Positions 44,236-57,215 of a stretch of 64,000 nt of DNA are shown here, in pieces. The DNA lies in contig OZ024789.1 of the NCBI GenBank assembly GCA_964017065.1, forward strand, positions 10,625,439 through 10,689,438, written 5' to 3'. Within the stretch, counting starts at the first letter, position 1. Each line of letters starts with the position of its first letter. A model generated the notes under the pieces. That model was not told the DNA's origin. It made no database searches and saw only the letters and a program-made list of their open reading frames with translations. This stretch comes from Haliclona indistincta. Its lineage: Eukaryota > Porifera > Demospongiae > Haplosclerida > Chalinidae. The position numbers and the translations under genes were made by a program.

Positions 44236-46285
44236 GATCACAACGATGATATCTGTCCTGTCGGAAAATTGTCCTAGGACAAAATCCGTCAGACTAAAAT
44301 TGTCCCATGGGACAAACTTCAAGCTGATGATAATTGTCCTAGGATAAAAATTGATTGACGAATTTTGTCCTAGGACAAAATTAGATCGACGGTTTTTGTC
44401 CTAAGTATAGCCGACACAATAAAATAATTATTGTCCTAGGACAAAATAAACTAACGGAAACTGTCCTAGGACTAAGACATTCTGAGGGAAACTGTCCTGG
44501 GACTAAAATACACCAACGACAAAACGAGAACTGTCCTAGGACAAAAGAAAACTGTCCTATGGGCTATAGATCAAACTATAGCCCATAGGACAGGGGTGTG
44601 TGATCATGTGAACGAAGAGCTTGCTATTATATTTTGACAAATACAATTACTAGTCAGAATCTGTGTAGCAATTAATGGAATTATTATGAGGATCATGTTA
44701 AAATCGTTCTGCAGCATGTGTGCAAAAGTAACATTTCAGTTGTCATCAATCATAAACATGCATGCATGCATGCAGTTTATATAGTTTTGTAGATATAATT
44801 ATAGCATCAACTTGATGCTATTGTTCTATAGCTCTAGACAACCCTGCTCACTTTTTGCCTCTGCTTCTCTATTGAGAAGATTTGGCTGTTGATGCACATG
44901 CATTGGCAATAATAGAATCGAACAACTTCAAAATAATGTCAACAAGTTTTCAAATGAACCATGTTGCCTCATGCAAGTATATAGCTATTATTATTCATTA
45001 TTTTATAGCTTTGCATGCTGGCTGGATTCAAAAACATGTATAGCTGTCACCAATGAGTTCATCATAGACAATTAATCTGCTGCATGCCTTAACTTTAAAA
45101 CTATGATGTCACCGTCCTCACAGCATGCAGAGTCCTGAAGAACACTTAATTATCTTGTTATCAATAGATAAAGAAGAAGAAGAGCTCAGTTTAGTTCTGA
45201 GTGCTACTTTTGTATAGCCTGGGCATGTTAGTCTGATTTCAGCACAGCTGCAGCGGAAGTGCTGCTCAGTGCCGCAGCTGGTCTCAGGATTGAAACTACT
45301 GTACATCGCATTCTGAGAGGAGGAACTAGCTCTGTATCGTTGTCTGCTGCACTGAAGGCTGAGCTCGATATTTTCGTCTTATGTTTGCTATTCTTCGGAA
45401 AATTTTAGTACCGATTCAGGCTGCAATGAAGCAGCTCAGTAGCATGATAAGGCAGTTAGGCAGGCATTATTATATCTCAAGTTTCATTAGCGATGTGCAC
45501 TAAAAAGTTTAAACTGTCTGAATCAATTACTAGTTGTTTTAGGTGGCTTCTGCTAACTTTTAGCAGCACACAAATCTAAATTTCGTTAGAATCGGTGCTA
45601 AAATGACTGAGTTACAACGGGTTTTGTGGCGGTGACTGTGTGATTTTGTTCTCCACTAATTTACATTACAAAGCCGGCTTCCTGGTTACAGCGGCGCTCT
45701 TGCGCACTTCGTAGCATAGGTGCAAATCTTGAGTATGACACGACAGCCTGGGCTACACTGACCTGTTCGGCATACTTATTGAAGCAAACTACGACCAGCC
45801 AGATCCACAAAAATGTCTATAACGGACGTTCGACCAGCTATTTGCTTATTGCAGTACATGGCGAACAGGCCAGTTAGCATGACACTCCAGCTTTGCGCGA
45901 CTTTGGAGCACGTTTGCACTTACCTAAACTGTTATTATCTTTGTAAGTGCTGTTCAGAGGCATTCTCCAAGTTTAACTAACATTGCAAACTGTTTGACTA
46001 TGAAAATACTTTTTTAATTACCAAATTGCTGGGGGGTTTTTATCTAGACTAGCACTGATTGATCATAGCAAAACAGCATTGTGTCCAAGTTAAATTTCAT
46101 AATTAGTTGGAATCAGCAAACCTTTGGGTGGTTTTTAGCCCGGCACTGAAACGGCACTCAGACCGTCGCGCAAGACAATTCCCACTTTTTGAATTGAAAA
46201 AGGTGGATACATTTCCGGCCGCATGACCATGCCCGGCCCACGCACATCGCTAGTAGTTTCATGTAACAGCGTCACAATCGGTTTT
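44236..46285. other. 2-kb insertion splitting MGL-B from adhesion GPCR 3
   Basis: In the sister block only about 150 bp separate MGL-C exon 1 from adhesion GPCR 4. Here homology stops inside MGL-B exon 1 and resumes at TTGCAAGGGCGTGTC near 46290. The insert contains the TCCTAGGA palindrome cluster (44255-44600), GCATGCATGCATGC near 44760, and otherwise unrecognised AT-rich sequence. No TIR or target duplication identified. Confidence 0.6.
44255..44600. repeat. Cluster of about 11 GTCCTAGGAC-type palindromes
   Basis: TGTCCTAGGACA or close variants (TCCCATGGGA, TCCTGGGAC) recur every 30-40 bp with spacers of the type AAAATTNNATCGACGG. The array ends with a 19-bp-stem hairpin CTGTCCTATGGGCTATAG ... 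CTATAGCCCATAGGACAG. Each unit is palindromic, so the array can fold many ways. Confidence 0.85.
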
Positions 46286-46413
46286 TCCTTGCAAGGGCGT
46301 GTCTTACACTAACTAACATCTTGGCGATGTTATCAAACGATAATAATTATTATTCAGCGAACTGTACACTTGCCGCTGCTGCATAGATTTTATTGCTGTG
46401 TGTCAGTTGAAAT

Positions 46414-49400
46414 ATGTCGAAAGCACTAATTTTTATTGTAATCTGCTGTGCAGCGTTGTCGGCGTTAATTCAGGTTGGCACGGTCGATCCTCAGCCACAT
46501 CCGAGTATAACGTAAGTGAGTTGGAAATAATGTTTTGCATTAACTATTGTCTCTTTGCAGGTTTGGCCTCGGTCTTGTTTACACCACTACTGGTTTAGCA
46601 TCATGCAGTGGACCTCGCCCTACTGTAGTATTAAGTACAAGGCATATCCTCAATGGCGTCTATAGCGAATGGATACAGATTTTGGCTTACACAGGTACTG
46701 TGATACAAAAAATATATAATAAGAACAAGATATGTATTTATGTTTTATGTGCACAGATCAAGGCTGTAACTATGAACCGAATATTACACTACCTTACACT
46801 GATTTTGAAAGAGACAATTATCGGTTTAGTGTTCAAATCAGTTGTGCAGATCAATGTCATTGTGTAACAATTGGCAATACAACTCAGTCTTATGGAGATA
46901 GAATACGTGCTCACTGGAGTACAGTATGGAGGGACGTGGCTAATGACAGTTTACTTTGTGCTAATAGCCAGCAACAAGGAAGAATTGTATCTAACACATT
47001 CCGTTTTTCAGTTGACTCTGATCAAATTAATGTGATAAATTTTAATGCAGCCAAATTTGATCACCCTTGCTCAACTGATATACTTTCTTCATTTTTGGAG
47101 GAAGAATTGCAAAGTACAAGATGCCTTTCTTCTATGATTGATTCGATGCCAATTACAACACCCAGCTCTCCTTTGCCACCTAACACATCACCAATAATGC
47201 AATTTGATGAAGAAATCGAATTTTCTAGCACCGCTCAAGTCTCATTTACTCCTTCCTCTACTGTGCAACACATCTCAACAACAGTAGAGAACCCCACTTC
47301 ATCAACCATATACACCAGCAGCACTACTGACCTCTCTTCAACAATCATGCCTTCTCCTTCTTCTACTATCTCGACTGATTACTCTTCAAGCATCAAGAAC
47401 CATTCAATGCCTCAATCATTGGCTTCTCTGTCAATGGACAACATTTTATCATCTGATTCAAGTGTCTCTTCCAGTTCGACTGGTGTATCAACACCTGCTT
47501 TTCACATAACATCAACTCAAATTTCGGTATCACCAACTCGCTCAGTGTACTGTCCTGCAGAACAAGGTGTTTGGAATCGGACATTAGCATGTGAACAATC
47601 TAGAAGTGTATCAGCCTGTCCAAACATACCAATAAAAAATGGTTAGTTTCAGTAATCATGTATTATTAATTTTAATTTCTTATAATGTAGTCACTCGTGA
47701 ATGCCTATGCAATGGTACATGGGGGCCTGATCCATGCCAAACTACTCTAAGCAAAGCAGAGGACCTGGTAAGTGTATACAAATCTGGACACTGTCCTGAT
47801 TTTAAGATTTAAGATACATAGATTCTCTCGGTATTTTAGGTGATTTTTCATATTATTTATGAAAATCAGCTATAATACTAAGAGAATCTATGCGTTCAGT
47901 GATGTCATGCTTTCAGGCTTTGCAAAGCATCCAATTTAGTGTCCTCGTTTAATTTTGTAAAGTTCCTGTAATTATAAGTTACTGAAGTATTGTCACCTCT
48001 GTGCAGATTTCAATGGGAAAGGCAGAAGAGGGTCTGAAGGCACTACTCATTCTACCACCAAACAGCATTAACAACACTCAAAGACTGGAAGTGTTGACGA
48101 GTGCATTTCAGGCACAATCAGCGATTAAACAACAGTTTAACACTTCCTTTGCAAAGGTGAGAACATTAAATTTTAAGTCAGCATGTCAAATCCTTCACTA
48201 CAGACAGCTATTGAAATTGTTAATAAAATTCCGATAAAAGTAAGAATTTTGTGACAGATTTGCACTAGGTCTTCCATATTCATAGAGTGCTTCTAAGCCT
48301 CTACTGTTGAATGTTTTAGACATGATAGCACTCAATCTCAAACGAAATATAACTATTTTTTCAGAAGATGGATCCATAGGTAGCTATGCATTATTGTGCG
48401 TGCTAAAATGGTTTTATTGAGCTATACTTTGTGTAGTGTTGAGAGTGAGGGAAGTGATTCCTGGCAGTGGTCGACTACTGGGGATACAGGTTGACAATAA
48501 CTACATTAGTCTGCCTGGAGAGCTGTTCGAGAACTTGAAAAGACCAGGTATATTGCACTAGTGCATTAAAGTGTTAGATTTTCACTTGCACTTGAATCTA
48601 CGTACACCAGTGTTTGTTGCTTCATTCCATTTTAAAAACATATCCAGTGTGCTCCCGGAAGGAGAGTAAGCCAAAACAAGTTATCGATTAATCTAATATT
48701 AATGTTATTTTTTCTCGACTCAGTCCAATCTCTCCAGTTATCTCATCCATTCTCAGCTGCACTGATTGTCGTACCAGCAACCTAACAGAGAATGTGACCA
48801 TATTCTTTGACTTGCCTCCTAAAATGAACAATGACACAGTTGAATGTGCTTTTGTTGACTTGAGCAATCGAGTTAATAAGACCAATTTCTGGAATACTAG
48901 TGGATGCATGACAGTGGAGTATGAGAATGGCTCAGTAATGTGTTCATGTAACCATCTCACACACTTTGCCATTCTTCTTGGACCTGGTGTTGAAGTAGGA
49001 AATACATTGATTAATTTGAGATTGCATCCTCTCTTACTAGATTCCTCCAGTACATCAAAAGGTATTGACAGTGATAGGACAAGTGTTTGTGTCTATCTCA
49101 CTGGTGTTCCTGTTGGCTACTATTCTGACATTTGTACTACAAAAGTTAGTCATAGTCTCTTTAAAATGGTTATCATGTACTAACTGAACACTGACAGATC
49201 TCTGTGGAACATGCGTAACTACATTCACTGTATGTTGTGTGCCAACTTGATTGCTGCCCAGCTCGTGTTTGTAGTGGGTGTGGAGAGAAATGAGAATGAG
49301 GTAAAGAGTGTCCTCCTGTCCTCTCACTGATCATTCACTCTCCTGCACACAGGCTGTCTGTTCAACCATTGCTGTGTTGCTCCACTACCTGTTCCTGGTG

Positions 49401-50528
49401 GTGTTCATGTGGATGCTAATGGAGGGTGTGGTCTTGTACTTAGTATTAGTCAAAGTGTTTGTCAAGCACCAAATCAAGCGTTACATTATTGCTTTTACTA
49501 TATCAAGCTATGGTTAGAAAACACAAATGTACAAGAATCTATCTTGCTTCTTATTCATGTATGTGCACAGGAATACCATTTCTATACACGTTAGTGGTAG
49601 TGCCTCTCGGATTCCTAGTCAACACTGATAGTACTGGACACCATTATGGACAATATAATACTCATAATAAAGAACGGCTAGTGTAAGAAGCATAGTTATG
49701 TAAAAATAGAAATGAATTTCACCAATATCATGACATGTAGGTGCTGGTTGCGATACGACACACACTTTATTTGGGCTTTCATTGCTCCTGTCATTCTTAT
49801 CATTCTGGTTAGTCAATTATCATTACGACGGCATTAGACAATATTATGTTTGTAAATATAATTATATGATCTAATTTTATAGGTCAATATCGGGTTTTTG
49901 ATCATGGCAATTGCTGTACTGTACCATGTAGCCAAGGAAAAAAATGAAAATAAGTTTCAACATGAAGCAGCTAAGTATGTATTAATATGATTATTGGTAA
50001 AATAAAGTCACCTGCATTCATGCAGATACTGGATAAAGGTGGTCACTACATTGGTAGTAGTGATGGGTATAGCATGGATTGGTAACGTGCTCTTCTTTAG
50101 CATTCACTTACTCTTCGTTGCCTACATCATGACCATCTTCATTGCTAGTCAAGGAATCATCATATTCATCTTGTTTGTACCTCTCTCAAAGCAGGTTTGT
50201 ACATTGTGTATATTCAAGGCTATACTTTAAAACATATTTTAGGTGAGAGATGCTTACAAAATTTGGTGGAGGAAGCAACGAAAATTGTCAAGTGCAGCAA
50301 CATTCAGTTTGAGTGAATCATTACAAACCAAACAAGTCAGAATAATGAATTGATTGCAAAAATTTAATGTCCTCACATTTTCAGACGATGTCTAAAAAGA
50401 GCTTCAAAGAGGATGAATCGGAATCATGTTAGTTTTACAGTGGCTATAGCTATACTATAGACTGGTACTGAATATTGTCAATTTTTTAACCTTTTGCAGG
50501 CAATGGTAATAATACTCTGACAAGATGA
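46414..50528 (+). CDS. Adhesion GPCR 3, 20 exons
   Basis: Exons: 46414-46511, 46561-46694, 46757-47641, 47691-47767, 48007-48156, 48204-48239, 48286-48379, 48437-48547, 48611-48665, 48724-48994, 49041-49144, 49198-49300, 49353-49512, 49571-49682, 49741-49807, 49883-49974, 50026-50194, 50243-50335, 50385-50427, 50500-50528; 960 residues. Signal peptide MSKALIFIVICCAALSALIQ; N-terminal QISCADQCHCVTIGN; Ser/Thr stalk; LCNGTWGPDPC motif; GAIN; GPS NFWNTSGCMTVEYENG with HL|T; 7TM; short tail ending NTLTR. The N-terminal exons 1-4 are close to receptor 4, while exons 5-20 and many introns are nearly identical to receptor 1. Intron 4 holds a 76-nt hairpin. Confidence 0.85.
47817..47892 (+). ncRNA. 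Pre-miRNA-like hairpin in adhesion GPCR 3 intron 4
   Basis: CATAGATTCTCT pairs with AGAGAATCTATG; the stem continues through GTATT/AATAC and TGATTTTCATA/TATGAAAATCA with a few mismatches to a small TTATT loop, giving about 36 paired positions in 76 nt. Size and shape suit an intronic pre-miRNA. The matching intron of receptor 4 (about 63090-63165) has lost the lower stem. It could instead be a small inverted-repeat element. Confidence 0.35.
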
Positions 50529-51051
50529 TCGTCATGGGCTCTCTATAACTTCTGTGGATATTATGATCAAAGATGAACTATTCTCAGTTAATATTTTTCA
50601 TGAGTGTTTTTGCATGTCAATACATCTAACTCATTTTGATTATGTTAGTCTGCATTTTTTGTTGCTCGGTGTTAGTAATTTTTCTCCCCATTTGCAGCCA
50701 TAGAATGTGGTTCGTACAATGACGTCACAAACAATAAAATTATATCGTTGACACTCCTAGTACATGTGAGCAAAGTGAATTAACGGTCTTACGCAAAACA
50801 TTTGAAAACTGCTGCATTTTCATGTAACGGGCAAAAGAAAATAATTTGTCTGCTTCACGGTATCCCAAGAATGTAACAAATTGTCCGTTATAGAGAGGTT
50901 GTATCTTACAGTTTGACTCTGAATTTGCAAATTAACATCACAAAGACTCAACTTGAAATACAGTGAAGACTAAAATTAATTTGAATCATTCCAATAGTAT
51001 TCATGAATGATAGTCTACATTATGTCCATCTTGGTAGATCTTCATATCCCT
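50529..51051. other. Convergent intergenic region, adhesion GPCR 3 / MGL-C
   Basis: 3' ends of both genes. A fragment TCCGTTATAGAGAGG (about 50,883) is from a family A MITE. Nothing else recognised. Confidence 0.45.
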
Positions 51052-52823
51052 CTAGCTCAGTCTCTGAGTGATCCAATCACTGATCAGTTGACGACCTCTC
51101 TCCTGGTCGATATCATGAAGAATTTCATGACGACTGCCCTCAAATATCTAAAATAAAACGAAACAACATAATCAGCAATGTTGTGTACTGCACACAAAAT
51201 GGTGCCACATGCAACTACTGTATTCTAAAAATTCATCAAAAAATAATAATTTCAGATTTGCTTGCCCAACAATATTATTGGAGATATTAATTTTGTGGTA
51301 TAAGTTCACGAGCACCATAATTGGAAGTGAATTGACGAGCACATGAGAATGCGTCTACAACTCCGCTCTATCAAGTATAGGACTTTTCATGTCGGACTGT
51401 TGGCTGACTATGATGAAGAACTAATAAAAGCTCTTGTTGAAATTTGGAAGTGTAGTACGCATTTCAGCAACAAGGTGCTGAAAAATTAATAGGAGGCGCC
51501 GAATCTTTAGAAGAAATACAGTACCATAATAATTGTAACCGCAGAGTGAAATAAGATTTAAAGTTTTTCAAAATTATTTCACACTAGTCCATTCTCAATG
51601 TAAGCACACGTGCTACTGTAAAATTTGACAGTCTCTATACCAAAAGCTGTATGACTAGAGTCTGACTAGAATAAATCTTTAAGGGCCTGCCTAATACCCA
51701 GTTCTACAGTATTGGTGCTAACGTACCTCATAAGTCTTATCAGAGCTAGCTATGCCCTTGTCAGCTATGTTGGACGCCTCAATGGGCACCAGGGTATCCT
51801 CTGAGCCATGAATGATCAGCACCGGCAGGCTGATCTCACCAAGACGAGGCACCACAGCATCGATACCGTCCAATAAGAGTGACGATATCCTTGCCTTCAG
51901 GGCTCCATGGTAGATCAACTGATCATTCTCATATGCCTCTTGCTACAGGAGACAGCAAAAAAAAAGAATTATAAACACAGAAATGCACACAAAATGTGAC
52001 GATTGTCTGAGTCAAGTGCAAGTGCTAAGTACACATTGAATCACACACATTGTATGCACATGTGGACACATTCCTACACGTACTAGGTGGTTTACTTGTG
52101 AATGTAGTCACTGGTGGGTTCTACGCTTGTTACAGATGTGTGTGTCTTGATGCCTGCTACATGCTAAAGTTTTCAAAATCGTCTGTTTGAGTACTGAGAT
52201 GAGCCAGCGTCCTCAATATATGATATAAAAATCCCATGCAACAAATAACTTGCTAAACATACAACTATTTATAGCAGTGTACACTTGCAAAAGTATATCT
52301 GAAATGTCTTAACTCCTGTGATCACATGCAAGCGGTGTACTTTGCACATTCAACTTAGTTTTGATTTCGGCAATGAGAGTCAGTGGCTATACAGGAGGCA
52401 TGCATGATGCTTGAAAGCATGTTGTGTGCTGTTTGGTCGTCTCTGTGAGATGGTTGAAGTTTGATCCATGCAATCTTACATGGATCAAAGTATTTTGTCA
52501 CATACTGTAGTTAGCTAAGTTTGCTGAAAACTGCATTAGTTGATAAAAACAATTACAGGATACATATACACATGTACTCCTCTAGAGAATTTGGCATGTC
52601 ATAAGAAACATGACAACTTCAGAGTAATAATTTTTTTATATGTAATAAATCATGTACCAACCTCCTCTGGAATGGTACTGATCTGTGAGGAACTGAAGGT
52701 CTTGACACCAACTTGAGGAGCAACTTTTGCCAACAAACGAGCAAAGAATTTCTGTAAACACAAAACGTCAATATTTGATTAGCAACAAACAGCCTCTTAG
52801 AAACAGACACTGCTATCTACGAG

Positions 52824-53026
52824 TACAGTGGAACCTCTACCTCCCAAAGGGACACCTCGCTTTTTTGTAAAGCAAACACAATTACGGCAAGATCATCGTA
52901 AAACATAACTACACTCAATAGTGCACACACACCACGTGCACAATACCTTGGCTCTGAGGTCACCTGTTTAATAGGAAGACATTGATCATTGATCTCAATG
53001 GTGTCTACCATAGAGGTTCCACTGTA
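52824..53026. mobile_element. pogo/Tc1-like MITE with CAGTGGAACC ends
   Basis: 203 bp, TACAGTGGAACCTCTACC ... CATAGAGGTTCCACTGTA. The interior differs from family A apart from the ends. It sits in MGL-C intron 4; its truncated twin is at 42681 in MGL-B, so insertion preceded the block duplication. Confidence 0.75.
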
Positions 53027-53040
53027 TGTACATGCTCATT

Positions 53041-53545
53041 AACCCTCGGCGCATGCGCGAGGGTTACGGTACTTGGTTTGCAATTCGCTGTCCATCGAGC
53101 TGCAGAGAACAGCAATCACTTTTACGCGCTGGTAAAGTTATGACATGATAAGCACCGCAAGGGCTTGCAATTTGACTCGTGGATTTTGCTAAAGTGCTTT
53201 CGTTCTCGAGTTATGGCTGGCTGGCTCACCTTGACAGCCATCTTGGACCTCTCTGACGACAAAATCGCCCATAGTTGACTATCTAGGTACTTGTAGATTC
53301 CATCTAAACTTCAGGACAGCTCTAGGGGTGCGTAGATATGTCAAGAAATAGCCTATCAAAGCCATGAGCAATGGCTACCTACTCAGTGTTCACGGTCACG
53401 CCCACTTGACACACCTTGTCCTGTGGTCAGCACTTTGCTGTCTTCTGGTTAGCACTCGGGTGGTTCGCTTTAGCTGCAATTAAAGCTCCTTCTGCAAACC
53501 GTAACCAAGAAGCTAACTTTACAATATGCAACACGCCGAGGGTTT
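53041..53545. mobile_element. Inverted-repeat element, AACCCTCGGCG ends
   Basis: Left AACCCTCGGCG...GGTTACGGTACTTGGTTTGC, right AAACCGTAACCAAGAAGC...CGCCGAGGGTT: TIRs of about 11 bp plus an inner inverted block. About 505 bp, no coding potential. Target duplication not clear. Confidence 0.5.
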
Positions 53546-55329
53546 TGTGAAATCTGTTCATTGATAGATTGTGCTTACCGCAATGAATCCAACATCACTC
53601 ACTATATAGAGCAGATGAGCTGAGTATTAGTCCTGTGAACATGTCCTGATGAGAGAGTGTGGCAGTCACTGCTATCAAACCACCCTGTGACAACAATAAG
53701 GGTATACAGTGACAAGGAAGAGGGCAGAAGATAAACAATGTGTACAAACAAATGAAACATTGAATAGTGGTTGACATCATGTAACTATATGTTTTTAGAC
53801 ACATCCCACATCTCTAACTGGCCGGTAAAGTGTAAGGCGTCATGTACCAGCCAGCTATCATAATGTACCATGCTATCAGTAAAGTTTAACATTGAACTAT
53901 TGTAGCAGAAGGGGCAAAAGAAGTTTCAGGCTCACAACCAGTTCTAAATTGCTGCAACACAATGTGAACTGTTTGGCAGTGTCGTAACATAACATAGCTG
54001 AGTTCCGATGAAGTAAAGTGCAGTCTAACTCTAGCATAATATTATGCAGCTCCACTCTTGGGTGTCTGATTGTACAAGAAATTGCATATTGATAGAACAG
54101 TGACATGATGAATTACAAGCTGTCTCTTGTTCATGGACAATATAAAGTTCCTCTTACTAGTCTAGGTCCTGACTAAAATTAATTTTGTATGCATTTAATT
54201 TAAAAAAATGACCACACCCTTTTTATCGGCAGTCTCACTAACAATAATTGCTCTATCTTTTCAACCATTTTAATAACCTATTTTCTAGCAACTGTTCTAA
54301 GGTAATATGACCCTAAGGAATGTATTGGGATGTGTGCCAAAACCAATATTCACTGAGAAAAATGGCTACAGCTTTTCAGAAATGCATTAACATCTCTATT
54401 TTAAAGAGTTTAAGATTCTGACGGTTTGAAAACAGTGCAAGTACAGGGTAATACCAACAAAAAGACATAATAATTTATTAACTGAGGAGTCACTTAAATA
54501 TAAACTTAGGCAGCATTTAGTATTACAAAAATGATGTTCACAAAAATTAAGTTATTCAGTGATAGGGTTTTTGCAGGATTCACCTCCTTTACACTTGCAG
54601 TATATTTGCAACACTTGATTCCAGCTACCCTGCAGTGACATATCCATTCTTGTGGGCACATTTACCACATGTACAAGGATCAGGAAGGTCTTCAGGCTGG
54701 GGGTAACAATTAAATTTTCTTTGTGAAACCATACGACTCAGTGTTCATTTCTAAACCATCTTTAAGTGGGGCTTGTATCTATAGCTGTTGTTGATAATAT
54801 GCCCTTTGAATATGCTTTTCTTGCATTGGCTGACTGTGCAGGAAATTTTCTCAAAGTCCATTTTGTGGGAATTGCTATTAAAAGCAGCAAGATGCAAGTC
54901 ATCAAAGTGTTTCCAAGTCTTTTGTGGCTTGAGACACCTTACTAAATCCTCTTTTTTTGCCATCTGTATCATGCTCTCTGTCAACTCTGAGTTGTTAAAG
55001 ACTTAAAGTTCTGTATCAGTGTTAAATTGCTGTGGATAGGATTCATTGCTGCATGCTTCGTAAAAATCTTGCTAGTTGTATCACATCCAGTCAGATCAGG
55101 GAGACACCTTACAAGCTTGTCCCCAGTGCGGTAGTAAGGTGTCTCAAGCCAGCAAAAGACTTGGAAACACTTTGATGACTTGCATCTAGCTGCTTCATTT
55201 TCAGGTATTTCACAGCGGATAGACAATTTGGCATATATCACATCTTATTCCTTGGGGTCAAATTACCCTAAAACAGTTGAGCTGTCCTCTCCTAAATTAA
55301 ATGCATACAAATCTTAGTCAGGGCTTGAC

Positions 55330-55947
55330 TAGCCTCGTTCCCTGTCAAATTTTCGCAACGCAGAAACGCAACAGAACGAAACGGCGAAAATTAGGCTTGG
55401 TACACACTGCATGGGCAGAGATGATGTTATTCATATTGCTCAGCAATGAATATCATTAACGAACGCTTGCTAACAATGAAGCAAGCAACACTAACACGAC
55501 ACAGCGCTCGCCTTTAGGGATACTGGATTGCTTTAGCTTGCTGTCACAAAGGAATGGGAGAAGTTGGCGGCTAAAACTGAGTAAAACACTTGCTGTTCCA
55601 TGTAGAAAATCAGACAAAAATCACAAAACCGTTGCAGGACATGCAGTAATATAAAGTCTCCTCATGCTTAGGTTTTAGTGTATAACCATGTTCATCAAGG
55701 CAGAACAGCACAAATGCCGAGCTGTACGATACTTTTTGTCTTGGAAGAACACGGAAAGTGCTTCAGGAACGGGCTAGTATACGGTGTAATGTAGCGAGAA
55801 TGCCCCAAAAGATTACGAATACCCCATATACCGGGGTATAGTCTGAGCATGCGCATTAGTACACTTGCAGTGTGTACCAGGCCCAATTTTTGCAGTTTTG
55901 TTTCGTTGTGTTTCCGCGTTGCGAAAATTTGGCAGGGAATGAGGCTA
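55330..55947. mobile_element. Mutator-like element 2 (TAGCCTCGTTCCC ends)
   Basis: Ends TAGCCTCGTTCCCTG / CAGGGAATGAGGCTA with inverted arms continuing about 80 bp (AAATTTTCGCAACGC / GCGTTGCGAAAATTT). Flanks GGGCTTGAC (55321-55329) and GGCCTTGAC (55948-55956) form a 9-bp duplication with one change. The terminal bases resemble the 15740-16345 element, suggesting one superfamily. Confidence 0.65.
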
Positions 55948-57076
55948 GGCCTTGACTAGCAGAGACCCTGACTAAGATGTGTATGCATTTACTTTAGGAG
56001 AGGATAACTCAACTGTTTTAGGGTAATTTGACGTCAAGGAATAAGATGTGATATGTGCCAAATTGTCTATTCGCTGCGAAATACCTGAAAATGACCACGC
56101 CCTTTTTATCGGCAGTGTCACTAACAATAATTGCTCTATCTTCTTTTCTAGCAACTGTTCTAAGGCAATATGACCCTAAGGAATGTATTGGGATGTGTGC
56201 CAAAACCAATATTTACTGAAAAAATTAATGGCTACAGCTTTTTCAGAAATGCATTAACATCTCTATTTTAAAGAATTTAAGATTCTGACGGTTTGAAAAC
56301 AGTAGCTACAAGTACAGGGTATTACCAACAAAAAGACACAATTTATTAACTTGAGCAGTCATTTAAATATAAACTTAGGCATTATTTAGTATTAGAAAAA
56401 TGATGTTCACAAAATTAAGTTATTCAGTGATAGGGTTTTTGCAGGATTCACCTCCTTTACAGTTTACACTAGTATTTACAACACTTGATTCCAGCTACCC
56501 TGCAGCGACATATCCATTCTTGTGGGCACATTTACCACATGTACAAGGATCAGTAAGGTCTTCAGGATTTTCTTTGTGAAAGCATACGACTCAGAATTCA
56601 TTTCTAAATCAACTTCAAGTGGGGCTTGTATCCACAGCTGTTGTTGTTGATGTTGTTGACAAAAATGATGTTCACGTTATTCAGTGATAGGGTTTTTGTA
56701 GGATTCACCTCCTTTACACTTGCAGTATTTGCAACACTTGATTCCAGCTACCCTGCAGTGACATATCCATTCTTGTGGGCACATTTACCACATGCCCAAG
56801 GATCAGGAAGGTCTTCAGGCTGGGGGTAACAATTACATTTTCTTTGTGAAACCATACGACTCAGTGTTCATTTCTAAACCATCTTTAAGTGGGGCTTGTA
56901 TCTATAGCTGTTGTTGATAATATGCCCTTTGAAAATGCTTTTCTTGCATTAGCTGACTGTGTAGGGAATTTTCTCAAAGTCAATTTTGTGGGAATTGCTA
57001 TTAAAAGCAGCAAGATGCAAGTCATCAAATGTTTCCAAGTCTGTCGTTGGCTTGAGACACCTTACTAAATAACTGG

Positions 57077-57215
57077 TTCACAATGTAAACTAACAAGGAA
57101 CAAGCATGGAATGGTAACACGATTGACTTGCTAACTGACCATAGATCCCTACATCATTGGCTGTAAATAAGATCAATATTTTGTCACAAGCTGAATGCAT
57201 GTCAGGTGTCAGCAG
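57077..57215. repeat. Single-arm relative of the 37929-38320 fold-back
   Basis: Matches part of one arm (from TGGTTCACAATGTAAACTAA to CCTACATCATTGGCTG), followed by the fold-back's spacer in reversed orientation (TTTTGTCACAAGCTGAATGC, TGTCAGGTGTCAGC). So the fold-back belongs to a dispersed repeat family. Confidence 0.75.
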
